Positions 28,125 through 37,384 of a stretch of DNA of 64,000 bases are shown here, one piece after another. The position numbers and the translations under genes are program-made. The notes beneath the pieces were generated by a model, which did not search any database, had not been told where the DNA came from, and saw only the letters and a list, made by a program, of their open reading frames with translations. Numbering within the stretch: the first letter of the stretch is position 1; every line of letters starts with the position of its first letter. The stretch comes from CAWFPR01 sp963817635. Lineage in GTDB: Bacteria > Acidobacteriota > Vicinamibacteria > Vicinamibacterales > 2-12-FULL-66-21. The stretch lies in the NCBI GenBank assembly GCA_963817635.1, contig CAWFPR010000032.1, forward strand, positions 124,001 to 188,000, written 5' to 3'.

Positions 28125-30335
28125 TCAGTCCAGCCGGCGCAGCTCGGCGCGCGCCGCCGAGCGGACGCCGAACGATCCGCTGGCAGAGGCGTTACGCAGG
28201 ACGTCGACGGCTTCGGGCGTGCCGATCCTGCCCAGGGCGGTCGCCGCTTCGCGGCGGATCCGCCGCGTCCGGAGGGGTGCGCGCCACTCGCCCCCGTGCA
28301 GCGCGAACTTCAGCGCCTCCACCGTGTCGGTTCCCCCGAGCGATCCGACCGCCTTGACCGACGCCAGGTAGACCTGCGAGAGCGCGCGACGCTCGGCGTG
28401 CCGCAGGATATAGCAGAACAGCGGCGCGGCGCGATCGTCGCGCATCGACGCGAGTTCGCCCGTGATCGACCGACGCGTGCGCGGATTGGCGCCGGCGAGC
28501 GCCGTCAGAAGAATGGCGCACGCCTGGTTCGTACCGTTCAGCACGAGGCCCTGGATGGCTTCACGCCGGACGAGGGGTTCGTCGTCGGTCAGGAGAGGCT
28601 CGAGCGCCTTCAGCCCCTCCGAGCCGCCGAACTCGCGCAGCAGGAAGGCGGCCGTGCGCCGCACCTCCCAGTTCGGCGCGTTCATGAGCTGCTGGGCCAC
28701 TTCGCGCCCCTCAGCGCCGAACCCGACGAGAATGTCGCGCAGGCGGCGCCTCGCCCGCGAGTCCTGCTCGGCCGAGAGCGCTTCGGCGAGCGGCGTGACC
28801 ACCGGGCTGCCGATGCCGTGGCACAGCCGCTTGAACCGCTCGTAGGCCGCGTCGCTGGCGACCCGCAGGTGCGCGGCTACGTGCTTCATCATCGTGCCGC
28901 GCCCGAAGCGCTCGAGGGCCGCACGCGCGTGTTCCTGCCGTTCCGGGTGGCCCGTCGCCTGGCTGATGACCGTTTCGGCGAGCAGCCACGCCTGATCGAA
29001 ATAGCCGACCCGCACGAGATCGTCGGCGTGCTCGACGGCCGTGTGCGCGATGTCGCGCCAGCGCGCCGCGTCGTCTTCGATGACGAGCAGGTCGTGGAAC
29101 AGCAACTGATCCAGGCCGCGCAGCGTCGAATCGCTGACCGTGGCGAGCCAGGTCGCGACGCGGTCGGGCGGATCGTCGGTCGTCTGCTCGACGTTGATCG
29201 GATCCGTGCGCGCGTTCGACAGTTCGCGGCCGTAGTCGCCCGACACGAAGTTCGCGTCGGAGTAGGAGAGCAGCATCCCCTCGACGCGTTCCCACAGTTC
29301 CGCGAAGCTCTCTTCCTGGCCGAGCGCGGTGCCCGCGACTTCCTCTTCGGCGAGCGAGAGGAGTTGCCGTTGCCGGTCCACCTCCGGGACGAGAGACTGG
29401 AAGGCGTGTGCCAGGCGATCGGTGGCGCCATGGTCGGCGACGATGGAGCCGGTGACGAACTGCACGACCGACCCGTCGGTCATCGCTTCGGTGACGGCGC
29501 CGACCAGGTCGATTTCTCCGCACATCGCCTCGGGCCGTTGGCGCTGGGAGAGCAGGCGCCTCATCGCCTCGGCCGAGAGCCGTCCGGCGGCCTGCCCCAT
29601 CTGGCCGAACACCGTATCCAGACGTTCAGGCTCGTTGTTCGCGACGTAGTCGGCCAGGCCGCGCAACAGACTGAGGAACGCGGCGGTCCTGACGTCGACG
29701 CCCTGTCCCTCCGTGGCGTGGTTCAGCTGCGCCATCAGTTCGTCCAGCTGCGCCTGGTCGCCAATCAGCTCGACGAGCGCGCGCACCGCGGAGGTGTCCA
29801 TCTGCATCTGAGGGCCGCCGAGCGCCGCCGCGAGGATCTGATCGATGGTGGCCGCGAGCCCCTGTTTCTCGCGCAGGATCTCGGTGTAGTCGATTTCCTG
29901 GAGTTCCAGGCTGGGACCGCCGGCCGTCGCCCACAGGTGCGAGATGCCGCCGTCGGCGCGCACCTCCTCGGGGGAACGGGCCAGCAGCAGCAGCAGCGTG
30001 CGCCAGGAGTCGAGATCCGCGCCGAAGTTGACCGTCAGGGCGCCGATCGCATGCCGGTGCAGCACGACGGCCAGCTCGCCGATCGCCGGATCGGGCCGCG
30101 GCACGGGTGCTCCGTCGAGCAGCAGCGTAGCGCCCTGGATTTGCAGCCGGGCCGGGCCGCCTTCGGTCATCTTCGCGGTCGCCTGCACCAGGCGCGCGAG
30201 CGACGACGCGATGGCCGGATGCGCGCCCGGGTACAGCGCGACGGCGCGCGCGGCCGTCTTGCAGCTGCGCGCGAACTCCGTCAGGCAGGCAACGGCGTCG
30301 GGGGCGAGTACCGGAGGGACGCCAGGTTGGCTCAT
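28125..30335 (-). CDS. HEAT-repeat protein, partner of the HD-GYP gene
   Basis: A 736-residue cytosolic protein. The N-terminal segment (ALYPGAHPAIASSLARLV, LQIQGATLLLDGAPV, LHRHAIGALTVNFG) resembles the N-terminal domain of the adjacent HD-GYP protein. The middle is mostly helical. The C-terminal 200 residues are HEAT/armadillo-like repeats (WEVRRTAAFLLREFGGSEGL, EPLVRREAIQGLVLNG, RREAATALGRIGTPEAVDVL), a protein-protein interaction scaffold. No catalytic motif is visible. Gene order and the shared domain suggest that it works with the phosphodiesterase, for example as a regulator or bridge; this is inference. Confidence 0.85.
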   Translation of the reverse strand: MSQPGVPPVLAPDAVACLTEFARSCKTAARAVALYPGAHPAIASSLARLVQATAKMTEGGPARLQIQGATLLLDGAPVPRPDPAIGELAVVLHRHAIGALTVNFGADLDSWRTLLLLLARSPEEVRADGGISHLWATAGGPSLELQEIDYTEILREKQGLAATIDQILAAALGGPQMQMDTSAVRALVELIGDQAQLDELMAQLNHATEGQGVDVRTAAFLSLLRGLADYVANNEPERLDTVFGQMGQAAGRLSAEAMRRLLSQRQRPEAMCGEIDLVGAVTEAMTDGSVVQFVTGSIVADHGATDRLAHAFQSLVPEVDRQRQLLSLAEEEVAGTALGQEESFAELWERVEGMLLSYSDANFVSGDYGRELSNARTDPINVEQTTDDPPDRVATWLATVSDSTLRGLDQLLFHDLLVIEDDAARWRDIAHTAVEHADDLVRVGYFDQAWLLAETVISQATGHPERQEHARAALERFGRGTMMKHVAAHLRVASDAAYERFKRLCHGIGSPVVTPLAEALSAEQDSRARRRLRDILVGFGAEGREVAQQLMNAPNWEVRRTAAFLLREFGGSEGLKALEPLLTDDEPLVRREAIQGLVLNGTNQACAILLTALAGANPRTRRSITGELASMRDDRAAPLFCYILRHAERRALSQVYLASVKAVGSLGGTDTVEALKFALHGGEWRAPLRTRRIRREAATALGRIGTPEAVDVLRNASASGSFGVRSAARAELRRLD

Positions 30336-30524
30336 GGGCGGATCACGGAATCGATCGGGTCCGGTGCGATCGCTGCGCCCTCCGTGCCGGCCACCCGCCG
30401 GATGCCACGGCTCTCCCCTCCGGACACGCCGGTCCGGACGGGCTGCGCGGGTGCTCCGGGCGAGAGGGGCGCGGCGTCGGCCATTTCGAGTAGGGGCAGT
30501 TACGAAATCCAGCTCATTCTAATC

Positions 30525-30530
30525 TATAGT
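30525..30530 (+). promoter_or_regulatory. candidate -10 box of the nucleoside salvage cluster
   Basis: TATAGT in the otherwise gene-free 30336-30583 gap between the divergent HEAT and pdp genes. The nearest -35-like element (TTACGA at 30500) is 19 bp away, so the promoter is weak or needs help. Confidence 0.35.
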
Positions 30531-30583
30531 AGTCTCCGGCTTTAGCCGGACCGTGCCGGCCCGCCCGGGTGACCCATTCTTTG

Positions 30584-31894
30584 ATGCGAGCGGTCGATCT
30601 CATCAGGCACAAGCGTGACAGCGGGACCCTCAGCCCGGCGGAGATCGGGTTCTTCATCGCTGGGGTCACGGACGGGAGTCTGCCCGACTACCAGGTGTCC
30701 GCGCTGCTGATGGCGATTTTTCTCCGCGGCATGTCCGCCGGGGAAACCGCCTCGCTCACCGAATCGATGGTCGGCTCCGGCGTGCGCATGACCTACCCGG
30801 GCCTGCCCGGGACGCCGGTCGACAAACACAGCACCGGCGGAGTGGGCGACAAGACGTCCCTGATCCTGGCGCCGCTGGCCGTGGCCTGTGGCGCGTACGT
30901 GCCGATGATGTCGGGTCGCGGGCTCGGCCACACGGGAGGCACCCTCGACAAGCTGGAATCGATCCCGGGCTTCCGGACGGGCCTGTCGCTCACCGAGCTG
31001 CGTGACGCTCTGTCGCGCGTGGGCTGCGCGCTCGTCGGCCAGACCGCCGACATCGCCCCGGCGGATCGCAAGCTGTACGCGATGCGCGACGTGACCGGCA
31101 CGGTCGAGAGCATTCCGCTGATTTGCGCGTCGATCATGAGCAAGAAAATCGCCGAGGGGATCGGCGCGCTGGTGCTCGACGTGAAGACTGGCGCCGGCGC
31201 GTTCATGAAGACTCCCGAGCAGTCACGCCAACTGGCAGAAACGCTCGTGGCGACCGGCCATGCGGCTGGCGTGCGCACCGACGCGCTGATTACGTCGATG
31301 GACGTGCCGCTCGGCCGGATGGTGGGCAATGCTCTCGAGGTGATCGAGTCGCTCGAGACGCTCAAGGGAAACGGACCGGCCGATCTCGAAGAGCTGTCGG
31401 TGCTGCTGGCCTCCCGCATGCTCGTGGCCGCCGGCGTGGCGCCAGGCGAGGCGGACGCCGAGTCGCGCGTGCGGGCGGCGCTGGCCGACGGAACGGGCCT
31501 CGACGTCTTCCGCCGGATCATCGAGAACCAGGGAGGCGATCCGCGGGTCGTCGACGACTACGCGCGGCTTCCGGCCGCGCCCGATCGCGAAGCCATCGCT
31601 GCGCCGCGCAGCGGCTATGTCGCGGCGCTGCACGCCGAGCAAATCGGCCACGCCGCCGTCGCGCTCGGCGCCGGACGCGACAGACTGGACGACGCGGTCG
31701 ATCCGGGCGTCGGCATCGAGGTGCTGGCGCCGGCCGGAACGCAGGTGCGCGAGGGCGAGCCGGTCCTGATGCTGCACCACCGGCGGGATCACGGACTTGC
31801 GGCTGCGCGGGTGCTCGCCACTCGCGCCATCGTTGTTTCAGAGGAACCGCCGGCCCTGCGGCCGCTGGTGCTCGAGAGGATTCTGCATGACTGA
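30584..31894 (+). CDS. pdp: pyrimidine-nucleoside (thymidine) phosphorylase
   Basis: A 436-residue member of the thymidine/pyrimidine-nucleoside phosphorylase family. It splits uridine, thymidine or deoxyuridine with phosphate. Signatures are VDKHSTGGVGDKTSLILAPL (phosphate binding), MSGRGLGHTGGTLDKLESI and IMSKKIAEGIGALVLDVKTG. The length and Pdp-like sequence favour the broad Bacillus-type enzyme, but thymidine-specific DeoA cannot be ruled out. Start at ATG 30584 (MRAVDLIRHKRD, the usual family start); a GTG at 30569 is possible. First gene of pdp-nupC-punA-cdd-mtnA. Its stop overlaps the presumed nupC start. Confidence 0.93.
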   Translation: MRAVDLIRHKRDSGTLSPAEIGFFIAGVTDGSLPDYQVSALLMAIFLRGMSAGETASLTESMVGSGVRMTYPGLPGTPVDKHSTGGVGDKTSLILAPLAVACGAYVPMMSGRGLGHTGGTLDKLESIPGFRTGLSLTELRDALSRVGCALVGQTADIAPADRKLYAMRDVTGTVESIPLICASIMSKKIAEGIGALVLDVKTGAGAFMKTPEQSRQLAETLVATGHAAGVRTDALITSMDVPLGRMVGNALEVIESLETLKGNGPADLEELSVLLASRMLVAAGVAPGEADAESRVRAALADGTGLDVFRRIIENQGGDPRVVDDYARLPAAPDREAIAAPRSGYVAALHAEQIGHAAVALGAGRDRLDDAVDPGVGIEVLAPAGTQVREGEPVLMLHHRRDHGLAAARVLATRAIVVSEEPPALRPLVLERILHD

Positions 31895-31968
31895 GGCTCC
31901 GCGTACCGCGGCCATCGCCCCTCGGTACGGACGGCGGCCTGCGCCTGCTCGCCGGGGGCATTGCCCTG

Positions 31969-33249
31969 GTGCTTGCCGTCGCGGCGTTTTTCATGCGGGG
32001 CGTGATCGGCCCGCGCGTCCAGGGCGTTGCCGGCATCATCTGTTTCATCTCGGTGGTCGCCGCTTTCTCGCAGAACCTGCGCGCGGTGAGCTGGCGCATG
32101 GTGGGCTGGGGCATGGCTTTGCAGCTCGGCCTCGCGCTCGCCATCCTGAAGCTCGAAATCGGGGGCGTGAAGCCCGGGTTCGTCTTCTTCAGCGCCGTCG
32201 GCGGCGGCGTCAAGCGGTTCCTGGAGTTCACCAACGCCGGATCGCTGTTCGTGTTCGGTCCGCTGGCCAACGGCCCGGCGATGGACAAGGTGTTCGGACC
32301 CGGGCAGGGTTTCGTATTCGCCTTCACGGCGCTGCCGACGATTATCTTCGTCTCGTCGTTCTTCACGGTCCTGTATTACTTCGGCGTGCTGCAGTTCATC
32401 GTGAAGCTGTTCGCGCGCGGCATGATGTTCGCGATGCGGACGAGCGGCGCCGAAACGCTGTCGGCGGTCGCCAACGTCTTCATGGGGCAGACCGAAGCGC
32501 CCATCATCGTCAAGCCGTACATTCCGTCGATGACGCAGTCGGAACTGCTCGCGCTGATGGTCGGCGGGATGGCGACGATTTCCGGCGGCGTCATGGCGGT
32601 CTACATCGCGCTCGGGGCCGACCCGGTGGCGATCCTGACGACCAGCGTCATGGCGGCGCCGTGTGGCTTGTATCTTTCGAAGATCCTCTATCCGGAGCTG
32701 GAAGAGCCGGCCACGCGCGGCGAGGTCCGGATTGCCGTCGAGCAGCAGCACACCAATGTGATCGATGCGGCGTCGGCCGGCGCGTCCGACGGCATGACGC
32801 TGGCCATCAACGTGGCCGCGATGCTCATCGCCTTCCTCGCCTTCATTGCGCTGTTCGACTATCTCCTGTCGCTCGTCAACCCGCAGCTGTCGCTGGCGCG
32901 CGTGTTCGCGTGGGTGTTCGCGCCGGTCGCGGTGTTGATGGGCGTGCCGTCGCAGGACGTGCCCGCCATGGGCGACCTGCTCGGGACGAAGCTCGTCGCC
33001 AACGAGTTCGTGGCCTACGTCAAGCTGACCGGTCAGTATCGGGACGTCCTCACGCCCCGCTCGTATACCCTGGCGACCTACGCGCTGACCGGTTTCGCGA
33101 ACTTCGCGTCGATCGGCATCCAGCTCGGCGGCATCGGCGCGATGGCGCCCTCGCGGCGCGGCGACCTGGCGCGCCTCGGATCACGCGCGCTGCTGGCCGG
33201 GTTCCTGGCGACCCTGATCAACGCCTCGATCGCGGCGACGTTACTGTAA
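31969..33249 (+). CDS. nupC: concentrative nucleoside transporter (CNT/NupC family)
   Basis: A 426-residue inner-membrane protein with many hydrophobic segments that imports nucleosides with H+ or Na+. CNT landmarks are FVFGPLANG, TALPTIIFVSSFF, MGQTEAPIIVKPYI (substrate site), GVPSQDVPAMGDLLG and GTKLVANEFVAY. The given start is a GTG. An ATG at 31887 overlapping the pdp stop begins TEAPRTAAIAP and then needs a one-base shift near 31920 to continue GTDGGLRLLAGG into this frame. The true protein therefore probably starts at 31887. It imports the substrates of the phosphorylases around it. Confidence 0.9.
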   Translation: MLAVAAFFMRGVIGPRVQGVAGIICFISVVAAFSQNLRAVSWRMVGWGMALQLGLALAILKLEIGGVKPGFVFFSAVGGGVKRFLEFTNAGSLFVFGPLANGPAMDKVFGPGQGFVFAFTALPTIIFVSSFFTVLYYFGVLQFIVKLFARGMMFAMRTSGAETLSAVANVFMGQTEAPIIVKPYIPSMTQSELLALMVGGMATISGGVMAVYIALGADPVAILTTSVMAAPCGLYLSKILYPELEEPATRGEVRIAVEQQHTNVIDAASAGASDGMTLAINVAAMLIAFLAFIALFDYLLSLVNPQLSLARVFAWVFAPVAVLMGVPSQDVPAMGDLLGTKLVANEFVAYVKLTGQYRDVLTPRSYTLATYALTGFANFASIGIQLGGIGAMAPSRRGDLARLGSRALLAGFLATLINASIAATLL

Positions 33250-33312
33250 GGCCGCTGTCCGCTCATCGCGATCCGCCGCCCGCGCGCGTGGATTTGCCGG
33301 CGAACGCGCTCA

Positions 33313-33409
<97 letters not shown>

Positions 33410-33410
33410 C

Positions 33411-34229
33411 ATGACGCACTACGCGCAGGTCAAGCAGGCGGTCGGCGAGCTTCGGGGGCGGATGATCGAGACGCCTCCCGTCGCGATCGTGCTCGGCTCC
33501 GGCCTTGGCGAGTTCGCCGACCGGCTCGAGCACCCGACGAGGATTCCCTACGGCGAGATTCCAAACTGGCCGGCGTCGGCTGTCGTCGGCCACGCCGGGA
33601 CGCTCGTTATCGGGAATCTCAGAGGACGACGGGTGGCCGCGCTCGCTGGTCGGGCGCACTTCTATGAAGGGCACAGCCTGCAGACGGCGACCTTCGCCAC
33701 CCGGGTGCTTGGCGTCCTCGGCGTGAAGACGCTCATCCTGACCAACGCGGCCGGCGGCATCAACGTGGCGCTCGATCCTGGCACATTGATGGTCATCGAT
33801 GACCATATCAACCTGATGGGCAGCAATCCGCTCATCGGCGCCAACGAGGAGCGCTTCGGGCCTCGCTTTCCCGACATGACCGAGGTGTACTCACGGCGGC
33901 TGCGCGATCTGGCCGACGCCGAGGCGGCGTCAGCCGGCATCCGCGTGGCGCACGGCGTGTACGTGGCGCTGCACGGTCCGAGCTACGAGACGCCGGCCGA
34001 GATCCGGTTCCTGCGGACCATTGGCGCCGACGCGGTCGGGATGTCCACGGTGCCGGAAGCCATCGTGGCCCGGCACATGGGGATGGACGTGCTCGGCGTG
34101 TCGTGCATCACGAACCCGGCCGCGGGCGTGCGGCCGCAGCCGCTCGTCCACGACGAGGTGATGGAGGTGGCACGGCGTGTCCGCGCGGAGTTCGCCGCGC
34201 TGCTGGAGGGCATCGTTGGACGGCTCTGA
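33411..34229 (+). CDS. punA: purine-nucleoside phosphorylase (trimeric PNP/MTAP family)
   Basis: A 272-residue enzyme that phosphorolyses purine nucleosides. Motifs are VLGSGLGEFADRLE, VVGHAGTLVIGNL, GRAHFYEGHS, LILTNAAGGIN and VSCITNPAAGV. The Asn of CITN is the residue expected for 6-oxopurine specificity (inosine, guanosine), whereas MTA phosphorylases carry Asp there. The start ATG immediately follows the GGAGAGC array. It sits between the nucleoside importer and cytidine deaminase, and its last bases overlap the TTG start of cdd. Phosphorolysis here and in pdp would feed ribose-1-phosphate into central metabolism. Confidence 0.95.
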   Translation: MTHYAQVKQAVGELRGRMIETPPVAIVLGSGLGEFADRLEHPTRIPYGEIPNWPASAVVGHAGTLVIGNLRGRRVAALAGRAHFYEGHSLQTATFATRVLGVLGVKTLILTNAAGGINVALDPGTLMVIDDHINLMGSNPLIGANEERFGPRFPDMTEVYSRRLRDLADAEAASAGIRVAHGVYVALHGPSYETPAEIRFLRTIGADAVGMSTVPEAIVARHMGMDVLGVSCITNPAAGVRPQPLVHDEVMEVARRVRAEFAALLEGIVGRL

Positions 34230-34821
34230 CGAAGGGGCATGGCCGCTCGTCGATCGCCGCTCGCATGCGGAGCGGCGCACCGGCGAGGACCGCCGGAGCG
34301 GCCCGGCGCCTGCTGCCGAAGAGACCCATCCGGATCGGCGGGTAGCCGAGCGCCGCAGCGGCTCCGACCGGCGCAATGACGCCGGCTGGGAACCGCTCTC
34401 TCTCGATCCGTCGAGCGGCGAGAGCGCGGAAACGGACGCGGCGCTCCACGCGGCGGCGGTCGATGCGCGAACCAGGGCACGGGCGCGCTACTCCGGCTTC
34501 CAGGTTGGCGCCGCCCTCGAAACGGCCGATGGCCGGGTGGTCACCGGCTGCAACGTCGAGAACGCCACCTACGGATTGACGATGTGCGCCGAGCGCGTGG
34601 CACTCGTGAAAGCACTGTCCGACGGGGAGGCGGTGTTCACCCGCATCGCCGTCGTGGCCGACACCGAGTCGCCAACGCCGCCGTGCGGACCGTGCCGCCA
34701 GCTGCTCTGGGAGTACTGCGGCGACATCGAGATCATTCTGGGAAACCTGAACGGGCCAACGGCGCGGTACCGCCTCTCGACACTGCTGCCGCTGCCGTTC
34801 GACGCCAGACTGCTGAGATAA
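34216..34821 (+). CDS. cdd: cytidine deaminase with an Arg-rich N-terminal extension
   Basis: A 201-residue protein. The last 125 residues are a tetrameric-type cytidine deaminase: GFQVGAALETADGRVVTGCN, TYGLTMCAERVAL (zinc Cys C124 with catalytic Glu) and PCGPCRQLLW (C157, C160). It converts cytidine to uridine. The first 75 residues are unusual, with two copies of a D-R-R, E-R-R, D-R-R pattern (residues 13-27 and 40-53). The TTG at 34216 is preferred because GGAGGG (34205-34210) precedes it by 5 nt; it overlaps the punA end by 14 nt. Cytidine deaminases are normally about 130 residues long, so the extension is an addition of unknown role. Confidence 0.92.
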   Translation: MDGSDEGAWPLVDRRSHAERRTGEDRRSGPAPAAEETHPDRRVAERRSGSDRRNDAGWEPLSLDPSSGESAETDAALHAAAVDARTRARARYSGFQVGAALETADGRVVTGCNVENATYGLTMCAERVALVKALSDGEAVFTRIAVVADTESPTPPCGPCRQLLWEYCGDIEIILGNLNGPTARYRLSTLLPLPFDARLLR

Positions 34822-34826
34822 CGACG

Positions 34827-35879
34827 ATGCTTCCGACGATAGACTGGCAGGGCGACGTGATCGTCATGGTCGATCAGCGCAAGCTGCCGGCCCAAGAGGT
34901 GTACGTGCGCTGCCACACGGCGCAGGAGGTGGCCCGCGCCATCCGCACGATGGTCATTCGTGGCGCTCCCGCGATTGGCGTGTCGGCCGCAATGGGCATT
35001 GCGCTCGGGATGCGGCGCAGCAGCGCCAACGGCACGCGCCAGTTCGCCGTCGACTTCCAGAAGACCTGCGAGATGATGGCCGCGACGCGCCCCACGGCGG
35101 TCAACCTCTTCTGGGCGATCGACCGGATGAAGCGCGCCTTCGCCGAGGGCGCGCAGGCCGGCGAGTCTCCCGCGGAACTGGCCCGGCGGCTCGAGGCCGA
35201 GGCGCGCGCGATCCACGACGAGGACGTCGCGAACTGCCGTGCCATGGGCGGATTCGGCGCGGCGCTGGTGCCCGACGGCGCGCGCGTGCTGACGCACTGC
35301 AACGCCGGCGCGCTGGCGACGGCCGGCTACGGGTCCGCGCTCGGTGTCGTCCGCGCGGCGGTCGAGCAGGGCAAGAAGATCGCCGTCTTCGCCGACGAGA
35401 CGCGGCCGTTCCTCCAGGGCGCGCGCCTCACCGCCTGGGAGCTGGTCCGCGACGGCATCGACACGACCGTGATCACCGAGAGCATGGCCGGGCCGCTGAT
35501 GCGGGCCGGCGAAATCGACCTGGCCGTCGTGGGCGCCGATCGCATCGCCGCCAACGGCGACACGGCGAACAAGATCGGCACCTATACGGTCGCGGTGCTC
35601 GCGCATGAACACAAGATCCCGTTCTACGTCGCGGCGCCGCTCTCGACGATCGATCTGTCGACGCCCGACGGCGAGCACATCCCGATCGAGGAGCGCGACC
35701 AGCGCGAGGTAACGCACCTGCGCTCGTGGCGGCTGACGCCGGTCGGCGCCCACATCCGCAACCCGGCGTTCGACGTGACGCCACATCGGTACATCACCGG
35801 CATCATCACCGAACGCGGCATCTACCGTGCGCCGTACACCGAGTCGCTCGCCTCTGCGTTCAGGACGGCTGACGAGTGA
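34827..35879 (+). CDS. mtnA: S-methyl-5-thioribose-1-phosphate isomerase
   Basis: A 350-residue aldose-ketose isomerase of the methionine salvage pathway, related to eIF2B subunits. Conserved parts are TMVIRGAPAIGVSAAMG, RPTAVNLFWAIDRMK, LTHCNAGALATAGYGSALG (catalytic Cys) and GADRIAANGDTANKIGTY (catalytic Asp). Family length. The ATG at 34827 lies 5 nt after the cdd stop. No other methionine-salvage gene is in the window, so its neighbours may supply the phosphorylated sugar, or the enzyme may act on other 1-phosphoriboses. Confidence 0.95.
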   Translation: MLPTIDWQGDVIVMVDQRKLPAQEVYVRCHTAQEVARAIRTMVIRGAPAIGVSAAMGIALGMRRSSANGTRQFAVDFQKTCEMMAATRPTAVNLFWAIDRMKRAFAEGAQAGESPAELARRLEAEARAIHDEDVANCRAMGGFGAALVPDGARVLTHCNAGALATAGYGSALGVVRAAVEQGKKIAVFADETRPFLQGARLTAWELVRDGIDTTVITESMAGPLMRAGEIDLAVVGADRIAANGDTANKIGTYTVAVLAHEHKIPFYVAAPLSTIDLSTPDGEHIPIEERDQREVTHLRSWRLTPVGAHIRNPAFDVTPHRYITGIITERGIYRAPYTESLASAFRTADE

Positions 35880-35901
35880 TGACCGGGAGCTCACACGCGG
35901 C

Positions 35902-37023
35902 ATGAACCTGCTCGCCATCGAGACATCGTGCGACGAGACCGCCGCCGCCGTCCTGAACGAGACGGGTGACGCCGCGCGGCCCTGGGCGCTGGCATCCAAC
36001 ATCGTCGCGTCCCAGATCGCGATTCACCGCGAATGGGGGGGCGTGGTTCCCGAACTCGCGTCGCGCCAGCACGTCCGGGACATCTGCGGCGTGGTCGAGG
36101 CTGCGCTCGACGGCGCCGGCACCTCGATTGGGGAACTCGGCGCGGTCGCCGTGACGCAGGGGCCGGGCCTGGTCGGCTCGCTGCTCGTCGGGGTCGCCTT
36201 CGCCAAGGCGATGGCGTGGTCGCGCGGCATCCCAATCGTCCCCGTGCATCATCTCGCCGGCCACATCGAATCGCTCACGCTCGCGCACGGCGAACTGCCG
36301 ATGCCGGCGGCGATTCTCGTCGTCTCGGGGGGCCACACGAGCCTCTATTTCGTGCCGCGTCCCGGCGAGTATCAGCGCATCGGGCGGACGCGAGACGATG
36401 CGGCGGGGGAGGCGTACGACAAGGTGGCGCGGCTGCTGGGTCTGGGGTATCCCGGAGGGCCCGCCATCGACCGGCGCGCCCGCGAGGGCAACGACCGCGC
36501 GTTCGACTTCCCGGTCGCGCGGCTGACCCACGCCGACCGGAATGCTCCGGCTGCGACGGGCGAGGGGCTCCTGCCGGCCGACGTCGCGCGGCGGATTGAC
36601 TTCAGCTTCAGCGGTCTCAAGACGGCGGTGCTGCGCCTGGTGCGTGAGCGGACGGGGGCCGATCCGTCGGGGAAAGCGGGCGCGGCGGAATCGGCCGGCG
36701 CGTCTCTGGATCCGGCGGTCGTCTCCGACATTTGCGCCAGCTTCCAGCGCGTCGTGGTCAGCGTGCTCGTCGATCGGACGTTCGAGGCGGCGCGCTGGCT
36801 CGGGGCACGGAGCGTCGGGATCGCGGGCGGCGTGTCGGCCAACAGCCGGCTGCGCGCCGACGCGGAAGCGCGCGGCGCGCGCTACGGGATTCCGGTGTTC
36901 GTGCCGCCGCTGTCGCTCTCGACCGACAACGCCGCCATGATCGGCGCCGCCGCACTGCGCCAACTGCAGCAGCGCGGGCCCGGCGATCTGTCGTTCAACG
37001 CCGAGGCGTCGCTGGCGCTGTAG
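35902..37023 (+). CDS. tsaD: tRNA N6-adenosine threonylcarbamoyltransferase TsaD
   Basis: A 373-residue ASKHA-fold protein that makes t6A37 in ANN-decoding tRNAs together with TsaB, TsaC and TsaE, which are not in this window. It begins MNLLAIETSCDETAAA, with the metal-binding HHLAGHIES, VSGGHTSLY, GEAYDKVARLLGLGYPGGP and IAGGVSANSRL. A proline/alanine-rich insertion near residues 250-270 is short. The ATG at 35902 is the conserved family start. It is 22 nt after mtnA and probably the last gene of the nucleoside cluster transcript. Repeats follow. Confidence 0.97.
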   Translation: MNLLAIETSCDETAAAVLNETGDAARPWALASNIVASQIAIHREWGGVVPELASRQHVRDICGVVEAALDGAGTSIGELGAVAVTQGPGLVGSLLVGVAFAKAMAWSRGIPIVPVHHLAGHIESLTLAHGELPMPAAILVVSGGHTSLYFVPRPGEYQRIGRTRDDAAGEAYDKVARLLGLGYPGGPAIDRRAREGNDRAFDFPVARLTHADRNAPAATGEGLLPADVARRIDFSFSGLKTAVLRLVRERTGADPSGKAGAAESAGASLDPAVVSDICASFQRVVVSVLVDRTFEAARWLGARSVGIAGGVSANSRLRADAEARGARYGIPVFVPPLSLSTDNAAMIGAAALRQLQQRGPGDLSFNAEASLAL

Positions 37024-37024
37024 G

Positions 37025-37083
37025 TCTCAAGGCTCAAGGCTCAAGGCTCGGGGCTCAGGGCTCAGGGCTCAGGGCTCGGGGCT
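37025..37083 (+). repeat. heptamer array (RRGGCTC)n after tsaD
   Basis: Eight tandem 7-mers, AAGGCTC then AGGGCTC or GGGGCTC variants, directly after the tsaD stop. A related array is at 37806-37850, on the other side of the YjbQ gene. Confidence 0.9.
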
Positions 37084-37120
37084 GATGGTTCCGCCCGGAG
37101 GCCCGCCGCCGGGGAGCTTC

Positions 37121-37384
37121 ACCCCAGCTTCGACCCAGCTTCAACCTGGGTCGGAGCTGGGTCGAAGCCGGGTCGAAGCTGGGTCGGAGCTCGGGTCGAA
37201 GCTGGGTCGAAGCTGGGTTGGAGCTAGGTCGGAGCTCGGTCGAAGCTGGGTTGAAGCTGGGTCGGAGCTCGGTCGGAGCTCGGTCGAAGCTGGGTCGGAG
37301 CTAGGTCGAAGCTGGGTCGAAGCCGGGTCGGAGCTGGGTTGAAGCTGGGTCGGAGCTGGGTTGAAGCTGGGTTGAAGCTGGGCG
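37121..37384 (+). repeat. 11-bp tandem array, about 24 copies (AGCTGGGTCGR)
   Basis: Consensus unit AGCTGGGTCGA/G with variants (AGCTCGGTCGA, AGCTAGGTCGG, AGCTGGGTTGA, AGCCGGGTCGA). The array is continuous apart from one 12-mer, with opposite-strand copies at its left edge (CCCAGCTTCGAC). It ends 6 nt before the YjbQ ATG. The period is close to one helical turn. Both strands can be translated through it, but only as repeat peptides. Confidence 0.92.

Noticed and set aside
26655..30545. A very long plus-strand open frame opposite the HD-GYP and HEAT genes
   Set aside because: It mirrors real minus-strand genes with recognisable motifs. Its composition is Arg/His-rich shadow sequence, typical for high-GC DNA.
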